Assembly (NCBI GenBank): GCA_963714145.1
Contig: OY970235.1
Span: 7,812,001 to 7,876,000 of the forward strand
From: JBBWZH01 sp035544115
GTDB lineage: Bacteria; Actinomycetota; Actinomycetes; Mycobacteriales; CADCTP01
Length of the DNA stretch: 64,000 nucleotides
Reading direction: 5' to 3'
In this document: positions 6,642-14,464 of the stretch, piece by piece
How positions within the stretch are numbered: position 1 is the stretch's first letter
How the letters are laid out: each line of letters opens with the position of its first letter
Notes under the pieces: generated by a model
What the model saw: the letters and a program-made list of their open reading frames with translations, nothing else
Told to the model about the DNA's origin: nothing
Databases searched by the model: none
Position numbers and translations under genes: made by a program

Positions 6642-8432
6642 CTACGTCATGCCGGCCTCGCTCCCGGGCGTCAGGGCGCGCCAGCGGCCTCGGCTGACCT
6701 GGGCGGCGCGGCCGGCGTCGGAGTGGGCGGAGAGGCGGTCGTAAACCCATGTGCGGCCCTTTCCAGTGGCGTTCATGAGGTCGGTGATCGATGCGCCCGC
6801 TGCGGACGCTGCGAGGAGCGCGGCCCAGAGCGCGACGTCGGGATCGGTCGGTTGCTCGGTGTTCTCGGCCGTGGACGCCGTGGACGCCGTGGACGCCGTG
6901 GACGCCGTGGCGGTGTCGATGGCGTCGGCGGACGCCGGGTCGAGTGCGGGGCGGCGTCCGGCTTGCCGGGTCGCGGTTGCGGTGACGTCGTCGTCAGTGA
7001 CCCGGTAGGCGCGGGCGCGGCGCGGCGTCGTCAGGCCCGGGGCGGAGATGAGGAACGTGCCCGGTGCCGTCAGGGCGTCGGCGTGCCAACCGGCGGCATG
7101 CATGCCCTGGCCGAGCACGAGGTCGACGTCTCGCCGTTCCCGGACACGCAGACAGACGCGGACGTCCATCTGTGACCGGACAGCGCCGTTGCCCATCGCT
7201 TGTTGCGTCGGCCGCTGCGTCGCGGCGAGCAGCGTGACGGCGACGGCGCGTCCGCGTCGGGCAACGGAGTCGGCGTGGGCGGTGGCGTCGCTGGCTTCCT
7301 CGGCGAGCTCGGCGTACTCATCGATCACGACGACCAGCGCGGGCATGTGCGGCGCCGGTTCCCACAACCGCGCGCCGGACTCGGCCAGCGCGGCGGCGCG
7401 GGCGTCCAGAATGCGCACGGCGTCGGCCAGCAGCCGGCCGGCGTCGGCGGGGGTGGTGGCAAGCCGGTCGAGGCAGCCGGCCCAGGGCTGCAACTCCATG
7501 CCGCCTTTGAGGTCGATGCCCCACAGCACGACGTCGGGGCAGGCAACGAGGTTGCCGAGCACGACGTTCAGCACGCCGGACTTGCCCGAGCCGGCCACCC
7601 CGCCGAACAGTCCATGTCGGCGTAGCAGGGAGACCCGGACGGGTTCGGCGTCCTCGTAGATGCCCAGCGCGACCGGCCGGGCGATCGTGGCCAATGCCGG
7701 GCCGGGCCACGCAACGGGTTCGGCGTGCGGGTCGATGTCGAGGACGCGGAGGGTGAACCGGTCGGCGCGGTGTGGGTCGGGTTCGATGCGGACGGCGCCG
7801 GGTCGGGTGCTGAGGCTGGACTCGATCGCCGGCAGCCGGGTCAGGGCGTCGGCGGCGGTTTGCCCGCGGCGTAGGCCGATGCTGGCCCGCCAGCCCCAGC
7901 GGTCGACCAGCGCCGACACGACCCGGGAACCGGGTAGGCCGACGGCGTCGGCGGTGTCGGGCCAGGCGTCGAGAGTGCGCTCGACCCGGACACGGGCGCG
8001 GCGGCGCCGGTGGCGCCACCACGGCATCCCGCCGACCACGGTGCCCAGAAGCAGGACGGCCGGCATCGGCGCGGTGCCCGGGCCGGCCGCGGTGGCGACG
8101 GTGAGCCACGCTCCGCAGAGCGCGGACACGGCGGCGGCGTAGGCGCGCTCGGCCCGGCGGTCGAGCCACCGCGCCCGGTACAGGACAGCGGCAGTGACGG
8201 CTGTGATGCCGACGAGGGTGGGCCAGGCGTGCGGGTTGCGGGCGTGCAGGTACATGCCGGCCACGAGCACGCCGAGGGCGGCGCCGATGGGTGCGAGTTC
8301 GGAGCGGTACCGGTACAGGGCGCGGGCAAGGGCTTCGAGGGTCTGTCCGGGGTAGCGGTCGTCGGTGACGAGCATCAGCGGTGTCTGCCGCTGGTCGCGG
8401 CGGTGCAGGCGTCGGGTGTTGCGTCGCCTCAT
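6642..8432 (-). CDS. FtsK/SpoIIIE-type DNA translocase (TraB/TraSA-like transfer protein)
   Basis: The product has 596 residues; the ATG at 8432 overlaps the previous stop (ATGA). Hydrophobic segments occur around residues 40-65, 70-90 and 110-140 (LAPIGAALGVLVAGMYL and others). The P-loop GGVAGSGKSGVLNVVLG lies near residue 275, Walker B ALVVVIDEYAELAEE near 364, and LLAATQRPTQQAMGNGAVR follows, as in FtsK motors. A low-complexity TAS repeat near residue 520 links to a C-terminal winged helix (ITDLMNATGKGRTWVYDRL), which in this family reads the cis-acting transfer sequence. In AICEs a single such protein moves double-stranded DNA between mycelia. Longer upstream extension of the frame is a shadow of other genes. 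Confidence 0.92.
   Translation of the reverse strand: MRRRNTRRLHRRDQRQTPLMLVTDDRYPGQTLEALARALYRYRSELAPIGAALGVLVAGMYLHARNPHAWPTLVGITAVTAAVLYRARWLDRRAERAYAAAVSALCGAWLTVATAAGPGTAPMPAVLLLGTVVGGMPWWRHRRRRARVRVERTLDAWPDTADAVGLPGSRVVSALVDRWGWRASIGLRRGQTAADALTRLPAIESSLSTRPGAVRIEPDPHRADRFTLRVLDIDPHAEPVAWPGPALATIARPVALGIYEDAEPVRVSLLRRHGLFGGVAGSGKSGVLNVVLGNLVACPDVVLWGIDLKGGMELQPWAGCLDRLATTPADAGRLLADAVRILDARAAALAESGARLWEPAPHMPALVVVIDEYAELAEEASDATAHADSVARRGRAVAVTLLAATQRPTQQAMGNGAVRSQMDVRVCLRVRERRDVDLVLGQGMHAAGWHADALTAPGTFLISAPGLTTPRRARAYRVTDDDVTATATRQAGRRPALDPASADAIDTATASTASTASTASTAENTEQPTDPDVALWAALLAASAAGASITDLMNATGKGRTWVYDRLSAHSDAGRAAQVSRGRWRALTPGSEAGMT
6871..6906. repeat. Four tandem copies of GTGGACGCC
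   Basis: Four exact 9-bp copies lie in the 3' part of the translocase gene and encode a (Thr-Ala-Ser)n linker before the C-terminal winged helix. Because the unit is nine bases, copy-number change keeps the frame and only alters linker length. Confidence 0.85.
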
Positions 8433-8758
8433 CGGCCGGCCTCCGGCGGGCTGGCCGTGCCGGGGAGGGGTGGGAGTTGGCCGTGTGCGGTCAGTTCGTC
8501 GCGCAGGTACCACAGCGGGTCGGCTTCGCCGTCGTGCCAGGCGGTGACGCTCGCGCGGGCGGCGGCGGCCAGGTCGGCGTACTGCGCGCGGGCGACGGTG
8601 AGCAGCATGCGGCAGCGGTTGATCTCGGCGAGCAGGACGGGGACGTCGGCGACGGCGTTCAGCAGCGCGGCGGCGCCGTGCGTGGTGGTGGCGTGGTCGT
8701 GGTGGGTGCGTGCGGCCTCCAGGTCGACGGTGTGGCGCGGTGCGTGGTTGGTGGTCAA
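8429..8758 (-). CDS. Small AICE protein of unknown function in the transfer operon
   Basis: The product has 109 residues. A TTG start at 8758 overlaps the upstream stop (TTGA) and AGGAGG is ten bases upstream; the 3' end overlaps the translocase start by four bases. It is helical, with HTVDLEAARTHHDHATT, VPVLLAEINRCRMLLTVARA and a C-terminal WHDGEADPLWYLRDEL. I recognise no domain. Genes of this size directly before the translocase occur in many AICEs and probably act in transfer or its control. Confidence 0.75.
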   Translation of the reverse strand: MTTNHAPRHTVDLEAARTHHDHATTTHGAAALLNAVADVPVLLAEINRCRMLLTVARAQYADLAAAARASVTAWHDGEADPLWYLRDELTAHGQLPPLPGTASPPEAGR

Positions 8759-9678
8759 GGGGTGACGGCCTCCTTTCGGTCGAGGGCTTCGGGCGTGGTG
8801 CTGGCGGGCTCGTCGTCCGGCGGGCGCGGCGCGGCGGCGGGCTCGGCCGGGGCGGCGGGCGTGCCGGGGCCGGCGGCGAGTTGCCGGCGGAGTTCGGTCG
8901 CGCGCGGTCCGCTGATGCGCAGTGCGACCCGCAGCGCGTCGCGGGTGATCGGCCGGCCGTGCTCGGCCCGGTGCCGAACATCGGCGTCCCGGGCGGCGGC
9001 CCACAGGTCGGCCTCGGTCCGGGGCAGGCGGCGCCGTCCGGAACCGGTCCGAGATGGGGCAGCGGTACGGCGCTGGGGCCGAGGCTGGGGACGGTCCTGG
9101 GTCCGGGACTCGGGACCGTCCTGACCGGCGGACCGAGGACCGTCCCCCGTCCGGTCTTCGGTACGGGCCTCGGTCCCGTCCTCGGTACGGTCCTCGGTCC
9201 CGGACCGGGGACCGTCCACAGTGGAGGCCGACGGGCCGAACTCGGTCCGTACCGACGGCACGTCCCGGCCGCGGAGGGCGTGCAGGTGGGCGGTGAGCCC
9301 GAGGACGGTGGCCGGGACGGCGCCGACCGCGACGACGATCGGCCAGGACGCGGTGATCAGGCCGGCGCCGATGGCGTGGTAGGCGGCGTTGCCGGCCGTG
9401 CTCGCGGCGATGGCGCCCAGGGCGTTGGCTCGGGCGAACCGGCGCGCGCCGGCTGTGCGGGTAGTGGCGGCGAGCCAGACCCGGGCGGATGTCATGGCGT
9501 AGGCGTCGATGGTCAGCGGCAGCAGCCAGGCCAGCCGGCCGGGCCAGCCGGCGGCCTCGGCCAGTCCGCGCAGGCCGGAGAAGCTGGCGAGCGCGGCGGA
9601 GGCGGCGGCCATCGTCATGCCGACCAGCACCCACCAGTCCCGGCCGGGGTCGGCCGGGGCGGCGACGGTCTGGGTCAT
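8755..9678 (-). CDS. DUF2637 membrane protein of the transfer operon
   Basis: The ATG at 9678 has GGAG five bases upstream; a GTG at 9693 overlapping the preceding stop is an alternative. The product has 307 residues. About four membrane helices fill the first 140 residues (WWVLVGMTMAAASAALASF, LAWLLPLTIDAYAMTSARVW, IVVAVGAVPATVLGLTAHL), the arrangement of DUF2637. A charged, repetitive linker (GTEDRTEDGTEARTED and similar) leads to a C-terminal helical domain (RTEADLWAAARDADVRHR, ITRDALRVALRISGPRATEL) that looks like a DNA-binding HTH. Such proteins accompany TraB-type translocases and may belong to the spread (Spd) apparatus; that role is inferred. Confidence 0.8.
   Translation of the reverse strand: MTQTVAAPADPGRDWWVLVGMTMAAASAALASFSGLRGLAEAAGWPGRLAWLLPLTIDAYAMTSARVWLAATTRTAGARRFARANALGAIAASTAGNAAYHAIGAGLITASWPIVVAVGAVPATVLGLTAHLHALRGRDVPSVRTEFGPSASTVDGPRSGTEDRTEDGTEARTEDRTGDGPRSAGQDGPESRTQDRPQPRPQRRTAAPSRTGSGRRRLPRTEADLWAAARDADVRHRAEHGRPITRDALRVALRISGPRATELRRQLAAGPGTPAAPAEPAAAPRPPDDEPASTTPEALDRKEAVTP
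9214..9226. repeat. Near-match (12/13) to the recurrent palindrome
   Basis: GTCCACAGTGGAG differs only in its last base from GTCYACWGTRGAC. It lies inside the DUF2637 gene. Confidence 0.4.
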
Positions 9679-9689
9679 GGGTGCTCCGT

Positions 9690-9884
9690 TCACAGGTGGA
9701 TACCGGCCAGGAGTCGGGTGACGGCGCGGGCGCCGTCGCGGATGTAGGGCGCGAGGGCGGTGGAGGCGAGGTAGAAGCCGAACAGGACGCAGACCGTGGC
9801 GTGCCAGGCGCGTAGGCCGGCGTGCCGGTAGAGGACGGCGACCAGGGCGCCGAGCAGCAGGACCGCGGAGAGGGTGACGACCAT
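9690..9884 (-). CDS. Small two-helix membrane protein (Spd-like)
   Basis: The ATG at 9884 is preceded by AAAGGAGG with a six-base gap, the best ribosome-binding site in the operon. The 64-residue product has two hydrophobic helices (VVTLSAVLLLGALVAVLY and CVLFGFYLASTALAPYI). Its stop overlaps an alternative start of the DUF2637 gene. Size and location match the small membrane 'spread' proteins of actinomycete conjugative elements, but there is no direct evidence of function. Confidence 0.75.
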   Translation of the reverse strand: MVVTLSAVLLLGALVAVLYRHAGLRAWHATVCVLFGFYLASTALAPYIRDGARAVTRLLAGIHL

Positions 9885-9910
9885 GCGGGACCTCCTTTCA
9901 GACGGCGGGT

Positions 9911-10168
9911 TCAGACGAGGAGCAGGACGGCGAGCGCGCAGAGCGCGGCGAGCAGGACGACCATCCGGCCGGGGGTGGCGGTGACCCACAGCAGCGCGTG
10001 TGCGGTCAGCCGGGCCGGGAGCATGAAGGCCAGGAACAGCGGGGTGTCGCTGGGCTGGTCGGGCCGGGTCGGCCAGAGCCGGGTGTAGTGGTCGGCCGGG
10101 CGGGCCGGTAGCGCGGCCAGCTCGACTGGGACGGGCCGGACTCGGGTCGGCGACGCGTGGCGGCTCAT
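9911..10168 (-). CDS. Small tail-anchored membrane protein of the transfer operon
   Basis: The product has 85 residues; the ATG at 10168 overlaps the upstream stop (ATGA). The N-terminal half is polar (VRPVPVELAALPARPADHY) and the C-terminal half has two hydrophobic segments, one ending the protein (MVVLLAALCALAVLLLV). No domain is recognised. Coupling and strand place it in the transfer operon. Confidence 0.7.
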   Translation of the reverse strand: MSRHASPTRVRPVPVELAALPARPADHYTRLWPTRPDQPSDTPLFLAFMLPARLTAHALLWVTATPGRMVVLLAALCALAVLLLV

Positions 10169-10518
10169 GACCGGCCTCCGCCGTGCCGGGTGGCGCGCCG
10201 GTTGGTGCGGTGCGTCCAGCGGTCGCGGGCGCGGCACTTGCGGCACAGCGCGTGCGGGCCGTCGGCGAGCGCGCCGCAGGGGCAGCACAGGCCGTCGAGC
10301 AGTGGGCTAGCGTCAGCGTGCATCGTTGCCGTTCCCGGGTTGCGGTGTGGGTCCTCGGCGGCGACCGGCGTTGGCGCGCCGGACTGCTCGTCGCCGGGGA
10401 CCTCGAACAGACTTGTGAACACGTCCGACATGTTCACGAGTTGGAGGGTGGTGGACGGCCGATCCGGTGTCAAGCCGGCGGGCTGTCCCTGGGCGCTTTG
10501 GGTGTTGTGGCTTCGCAT
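10165..10518 (-). CDS. Small zinc-ribbon protein, first gene of the transfer operon
   Basis: The product has 117 residues from ATG 10518; a second in-frame ATG at 10431 would give 88. The C-terminal half carries CCPCGALADGPHALCRKCRA, a four-cysteine zinc ribbon followed by a basic tail. The 3' end overlaps the next gene by four bases. Neither start has a good ribosome-binding site. The palindrome at 10415-10437 overlaps the second ATG, so if that is the start, the gene would be repressed at its own initiation region. Confidence 0.6.
   Translation of the reverse strand: MRSHNTQSAQGQPAGLTPDRPSTTLQLVNMSDVFTSLFEVPGDEQSGAPTPVAAEDPHRNPGTATMHADASPLLDGLCCPCGALADGPHALCRKCRARDRWTHRTNRRATRHGGGRS
10415..10437. 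promoter_or_regulatory. Inverted repeat GTGAACA-N9-TGTTCAC (candidate operator)
   Basis: A perfect 7-bp inverted repeat with a 9-nt spacer lies at the head of the transfer operon. TGTTCAC recurs at 10571-10577 and a variant TGTTCGC at 10594-10600, in front of the divergent HTH gene at 10631. Repeated half-sites between divergent operons suggest binding by one of the element's repressors. Confidence 0.45.
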
Positions 10519-10630
10519 GCCGAAGAGGTTCCGGCGGAGCGGGGTGACGAGATCACCACATGACTGGACGTGTTCACGACGTCCTGACTAGTGTGTTCGC
10601 GTCCCGGGACGTCCCTGGTGAGCGAGGCCG

Positions 10631-11368
10631 ATGGCGAACGAGAGACTGCGCGCGGCGCTGCTACAGAAGGGCATGACGCCGGCCGCGCTCGCCGAGGCGA
10701 TCAGGGTCGACCCGAAGACCGTCGAGCGCTGGATCACCTCCGGCCGCGAGCCCTACCGCCGGCACCGGTACACCGTCGCCACCATGCTCGGCGTCGATGA
10801 GGCGTTCCTCTGGCCCGACGCGCTCTCGCCCGCCCAGGTCGCGGCGGCCTCGGAGAGTGAGATCCTGACCGTCTACCCGCACCGCTGGGCCGTCCCCGAG
10901 GACGCGTGGCGGCGGCTGTTCGACTCGGCGGAGCAGGAGATCGGCGTCCTTGTCTACAGTGGACTGTTCCTCGCCGAGAACGCCGGCATACTCAGGCTCC
11001 TCCGCACCAAAGCCGGCGACGGCGTCCGGGTTCGCATCCTGCTCGGCGACCCCAGCAGCCCCGAAGTAGCCGGGCGCGGCGCCGACGAAGGCATAGACGA
11101 AGGCATGGCCGGCCGCATCCGCAACGCCCTGGTCCTCTACCGCCCGCTACACGCCGTCGACGGGATCGAGATCCGTTTACACGAGACCGTGCTCTACAAC
11201 TCGATCTACCGCGCCGACGACCAGCTCCTCATCAACACCCACGTCTACGGCACCACAGCATCCAACGCCCCGGTCCTACACCTACGCCGGGTGCCCGGCG
11301 GCGACATGGTCACCACCTACCTGGACAGCTACGAACGCATCTGGAACGACGCCACGCCGCTACCCTGA
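10631..11368 (+). CDS. XRE-type regulator with C-terminal PLD-like/DUF5919 domain (copy 1)
   Basis: The product has 245 residues. Residues 1-65 are an HTH (LLQKGMTPAALAEAIRVDPK and VERWITSGREPYRRHRY). The rest starts near ILTVYPHRWAVPEDAW and includes EIGVLVYSGLFLAENAG, GVRVRILLGDPSSPEVA and IEIRLHETVLYNSIYRADD, the pattern of the DUF5919 domain, which resembles phospholipase D folds. A paralogue of the same design is at 17340. Family knowledge: these occur with NUDIX proteins on actinomycete elements; the ligand or reaction is unknown. It heads an operon with the NUDIX gene 23 bp downstream. It contains one copy of the 13-bp palindrome (10952-10964). Confidence 0.8.
   Translation: MANERLRAALLQKGMTPAALAEAIRVDPKTVERWITSGREPYRRHRYTVATMLGVDEAFLWPDALSPAQVAAASESEILTVYPHRWAVPEDAWRRLFDSAEQEIGVLVYSGLFLAENAGILRLLRTKAGDGVRVRILLGDPSSPEVAGRGADEGIDEGMAGRIRNALVLYRPLHAVDGIEIRLHETVLYNSIYRADDQLLINTHVYGTTASNAPVLHLRRVPGGDMVTTYLDSYERIWNDATPLP
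10952..10964. repeat. Recurrent 13-bp palindrome GTCYACWGTRGAC, copy 3
   Basis: GTCTACAGTGGAC encodes part of LVYSGLF in the HTH/DUF5919 gene. The paralogue at 17340 encodes nearly the same residues (LVYAGLF) without the palindrome, so the motif is not forced by the protein. Confidence 0.6.
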
Positions 11369-11391
11369 CCGACCGGCTACGCTGGGCGACC

Positions 11392-11868
11392 ATGCCCGGA
11401 CGCATCGACTACTACGACGACCCCAACGCCCCGCAGGCCAACAGCCTGGTCCCCTCCGTCAACGTCGTAGTCACCAACGAGAACGGCGAGATCCTGCTCA
11501 TCCGCCGATCCGACAACGACAACTGGGCACTCCCCGGCGGCGGTATCGAAATCGGCGAATCCCTCACCCAAGCCGCCATCCGCGAAGTCAAAGAAGAAAC
11601 CGGCATCGACTGCCGAATAACTGGCCTCGTCGGCATCTACACCGACCCCAAACACATCATCCTCTACACCAGTGACAACGAGGCCCGCCAAGAATTCTCT
11701 ATCGTACTCACCGCAGACGCAATGGGCGGTCAGCTCGCGTTGAGTGACGAGTCAAATGAGGTGGGATGGGTGTCTCCGTCAGATCTGAGCGGCCTCTCAA
11801 TGGACCGGGCGATGAGATTGCGCATCCGTCACTACCAGGCCGGTCGCGACACTCCATGTCTAGGATAA
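11392..11868 (+). CDS. NUDIX hydrolase
   Basis: The product has 158 residues from ATG 11392. The NUDIX box is intact: GGGIEIGESLTQAAIREV followed by KEETGI fits GX5EX7REUXEEXGU. The preceding strand (VNVVVTNENGEILLIRR) and NWALPG are typical. It should hydrolyse a nucleoside diphosphate linked to another moiety; the substrate is unknown. NUDIX genes are regular AICE members; in pSAM2 the comparable gene (pif) is linked to transfer immunity, and such a role is possible here by analogy only. It is likely co-transcribed with the upstream HTH gene. Confidence 0.88.
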   Translation: MPGRIDYYDDPNAPQANSLVPSVNVVVTNENGEILLIRRSDNDNWALPGGGIEIGESLTQAAIREVKEETGIDCRITGLVGIYTDPKHIILYTSDNEARQEFSIVLTADAMGGQLALSDESNEVGWVSPSDLSGLSMDRAMRLRIRHYQAGRDTPCLG

Positions 11869-11896
11869 CAGGAAGACTCGGTGAAAGGGGAGTAAG

Positions 11897-14464
11897 TTGC
11901 CACAGTATCGCCTGAACAGCCTTGGTCCTATGGAGTTCGAGCGTCTCTCACAAGCATTACTAAAGGAGGTCATCGGATCCGGGACAATTACGTTCGGCCA
12001 AGGGAGAGATGGCGGGCGCGAAGCCACCTACACTGGCGTCGCTCCCTATCCTTCGGACCGCGAGAATTGGGCGGGTGAATGGATATTTCAGGCTAAATTT
12101 CACGACACGGATCTAATTGGGACAGACAAAGCCCGCCGTGAAATAGTGCGAGATCTAGACACTGAACTTGACAAAATCGTAAACGTTCAGCAGCGGGCCT
12201 GTGACAATTATGTCCTAATCACGAACGTGCCGCTGTCACCGACGCCGGAGACGGGAACGGTCGATACGATAAACCGCACCGTCGTCCCACGATACTCCCA
12301 TGCAATAAAGAACATCGCGGTGTGGGGCGCCAATGATGTCAATAGTCTGCTCGAAAAATACGCGTCTGTCCGGACCGCCTATTTTCATCTTCTCGTGTCG
12401 GGTGACATCATTGCCCAACTTCTTGAGGACAAGCGGCAGAAACTCGACGATCTCGCGATCACGCTAAGGGCGTACATACAAAGTTCGTACACGCGTGAGC
12501 AATACGCTCAGTTGGACCAGGCCGGAGACGTTTCTGATGATCCCGTTCGTCTTCAGAAGGTATTCTTTGACTTGGCAGCCCAATTTGAATTTGAACACCT
12601 CGATGCCGCGCTCCTCCGAGAAAGTATCGAGAAGCTCTATGCGGTCATGTCCGGAGGTGGGTTCACCAGTGTGGTCATGATGGTACAGACATTGCTTTCC
12701 GAACAGATCAGTCGAGTAGTGCTGGTTGGGGGACCGGGTGAAGGCAAATCAACAGTCGGGCAATATCTCGCTCAACTGCATCGCGCCACGCTACTAGGAC
12801 AACCCATGCAGGTAGCATTGAACGCGTCCTACGTGCCACTCGCGCCGCGGCTGCCATTCCGCATCATTCTCCGAGATTTCGGCCAATGGCTGGCGGAGCG
12901 ACGAGACCGAGACGAGCGAACGCATGACTCACTTGACGAGTACATATGTGACTTAGTGCATCGGCTTACCTCGAGATCGATCAATACGCAGGAGCTACAC
13001 CGGGTAGTGAAAGAGAACCCTATCCTCCTAGTGCTCGACGGTCTGGACGAGGTGACAGACCAAGGCTTGCGGAAATCTCTAATGTCACGCGTAGCAGAGT
13101 TTACCGACCGATGTGAGCATGTCCTCCGAGGAAATCTACTCGTACTGGCTACCACGCGTCCGACGGGATACACCGAAGAGTTCGACCCAGGCAGATATCT
13201 GCACTTCCGCCTTACGAAACTACAGCCCGACCAAGTGCGGAGCTATGTACGGAGGTGGACCGTCGCAAAGAGCCTCGACCCAGCTAAAGAAGACCGGATT
13301 ATTGCGACGATTGATGAGTGTCTAGCAGACCCACAAGTGGGCCTTCTGACGAGTACGCCGCTTCAAGTAACGATTCTTCTGTTGATCATTTCTCTTGGCG
13401 GGACGCCGCCGCGGCAGCGGGAGGCTCTCTTTAATGACTACCTCGAGATAATCTACAAACGAGAGACGGCGAAGGGTCGAAATATCATTCAGTCCGAGAA
13501 GGAACTACTCGTTGGTCTCCACAAGTATATTGGATATACCCTGCATGAAAAGGTAACCCACGCACATGCGATGGATTCCGTCTTACCTGTTAGCGAACAT
13601 GAGAAACATGTCGAGAGGTTCCTGACGTGGCATGATCCCTTTACATCTCAGCCCGCCCGAAGTCGAGAATTGAGCGCGATCACTCGGGAAACGGGTGAGC
13701 GGTTGGTGATGATCGTAGAATCACCTGTTGGATACTTCGGATTCGAGCTTCGTACTATCCAGGAGTTCTTCGCCGCTTGCCACTTGGCGGACACGTCGAT
13801 CGACACTGAGCAGCGATATCGTCGATTCGAGTCAATTGCAAGGCTACCTCACTGGAGGAACGTGGCACTGTTCTTTGCGGGGCGAGTTGGCCGCAGCTAT
13901 TCTGGTGAAGCCGCCAACATTATCGAGGTCTGTCGATCGATAGACCGCGAGGGGCCGGACTTGCTCATTCGACGCGGCGGCCGGCTGGCACTCGAACTTG
14001 CCGCAGACCGCGCGTTCGGTCCGAACCGCCGGAGGCAGCGCAGCCTTCTAGAGCTTGGACTCGAAGTCCTCAGTAGTAACCTTGGCGCGTCACGGGCCCA
14101 CTCAGTGATCGAGTTGCTGCAGCGTCTACCTACTGAAGATCAGGCAGATCTGGTTGTCCCGCTTCTGAAGGAGAAAGTCGAATCGGTCGATGCGGCGCGT
14201 CTGATGCCGATCCTTCGCGTGCTTCACGAAATCGACCCACGAAATGAAGCACTCACGGTCGGCTTCGAGAGGCTAGTCAAGGGTGGGGCGGAGACCAGAC
14301 GGCTTGCCCTAGAGACCGCGCTGCGCTTCGATCTGCGGACCGACCAGGCGCGTAGTGGGATACGTAGTAGTGCTCGGGCTTTGGGAGACTGCGGATGTAG
14401 GTCCGATTCTTGCCCTCCTCGGGCCACCGGAGTTATTGACTGCGCTCGAAAATCTAGAGGCTAG
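11897..14464 (+). CDS. Nuclease-NACHT protein, N-terminal part (frameshifted; candidate anti-phage gene)
   Basis: TTG start at 11897, with AAAGGGGAG just upstream. Residues 1-150 look like an Mrr/PD-(D/E)xK nuclease: FGQGRDGGREATY supplies the acidic residues and GEWIFQAKFH the Q-x-K motif. A helical linker follows, then a NACHT-type NTPase with P-loop LVGGPGEGKSTV (about 277-286), Walker B ILLVLDGLDEVTD (about 375-387) and LLVLATTRPTGY. Residues beyond 600 are helical repeats (FFAACHLAD, RRFESIARLPHWRNVALFF). Natural sequence ends near ALRFDLRTDQA; the last 40 residues are out-of-frame junk and the repeat domain continues in the frame starting at 14355. Family knowledge: bacterial NACHT proteins with effector nucleases abort phage infection. 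Lower GC than the element backbone. Confidence 0.8.
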   Translation: MPQYRLNSLGPMEFERLSQALLKEVIGSGTITFGQGRDGGREATYTGVAPYPSDRENWAGEWIFQAKFHDTDLIGTDKARREIVRDLDTELDKIVNVQQRACDNYVLITNVPLSPTPETGTVDTINRTVVPRYSHAIKNIAVWGANDVNSLLEKYASVRTAYFHLLVSGDIIAQLLEDKRQKLDDLAITLRAYIQSSYTREQYAQLDQAGDVSDDPVRLQKVFFDLAAQFEFEHLDAALLRESIEKLYAVMSGGGFTSVVMMVQTLLSEQISRVVLVGGPGEGKSTVGQYLAQLHRATLLGQPMQVALNASYVPLAPRLPFRIILRDFGQWLAERRDRDERTHDSLDEYICDLVHRLTSRSINTQELHRVVKENPILLVLDGLDEVTDQGLRKSLMSRVAEFTDRCEHVLRGNLLVLATTRPTGYTEEFDPGRYLHFRLTKLQPDQVRSYVRRWTVAKSLDPAKEDRIIATIDECLADPQVGLLTSTPLQVTILLLIISLGGTPPRQREALFNDYLEIIYKRETAKGRNIIQSEKELLVGLHKYIGYTLHEKVTHAHAMDSVLPVSEHEKHVERFLTWHDPFTSQPARSRELSAITRETGERLVMIVESPVGYFGFELRTIQEFFAACHLADTSIDTEQRYRRFESIARLPHWRNVALFFAGRVGRSYSGEAANIIEVCRSIDREGPDLLIRRGGRLALELAADRAFGPNRRRQRSLLELGLEVLSSNLGASRAHSVIELLQRLPTEDQADLVVPLLKEKVESVDAARLMPILRVLHEIDPRNEALTVGFERLVKGGAETRRLALETALRFDLRTDQARSGIRSSARALGDCGCRSDSCPPRATGVIDCARKSRG

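Noticed and set aside
8433..8981. N-terminal extension of the translocase frame up to 8981
   Set aside because: Sequence is Arg/Pro-rich shadow of two other genes; the ATG at 8432 overlaps the upstream stop as elsewhere in this operon.
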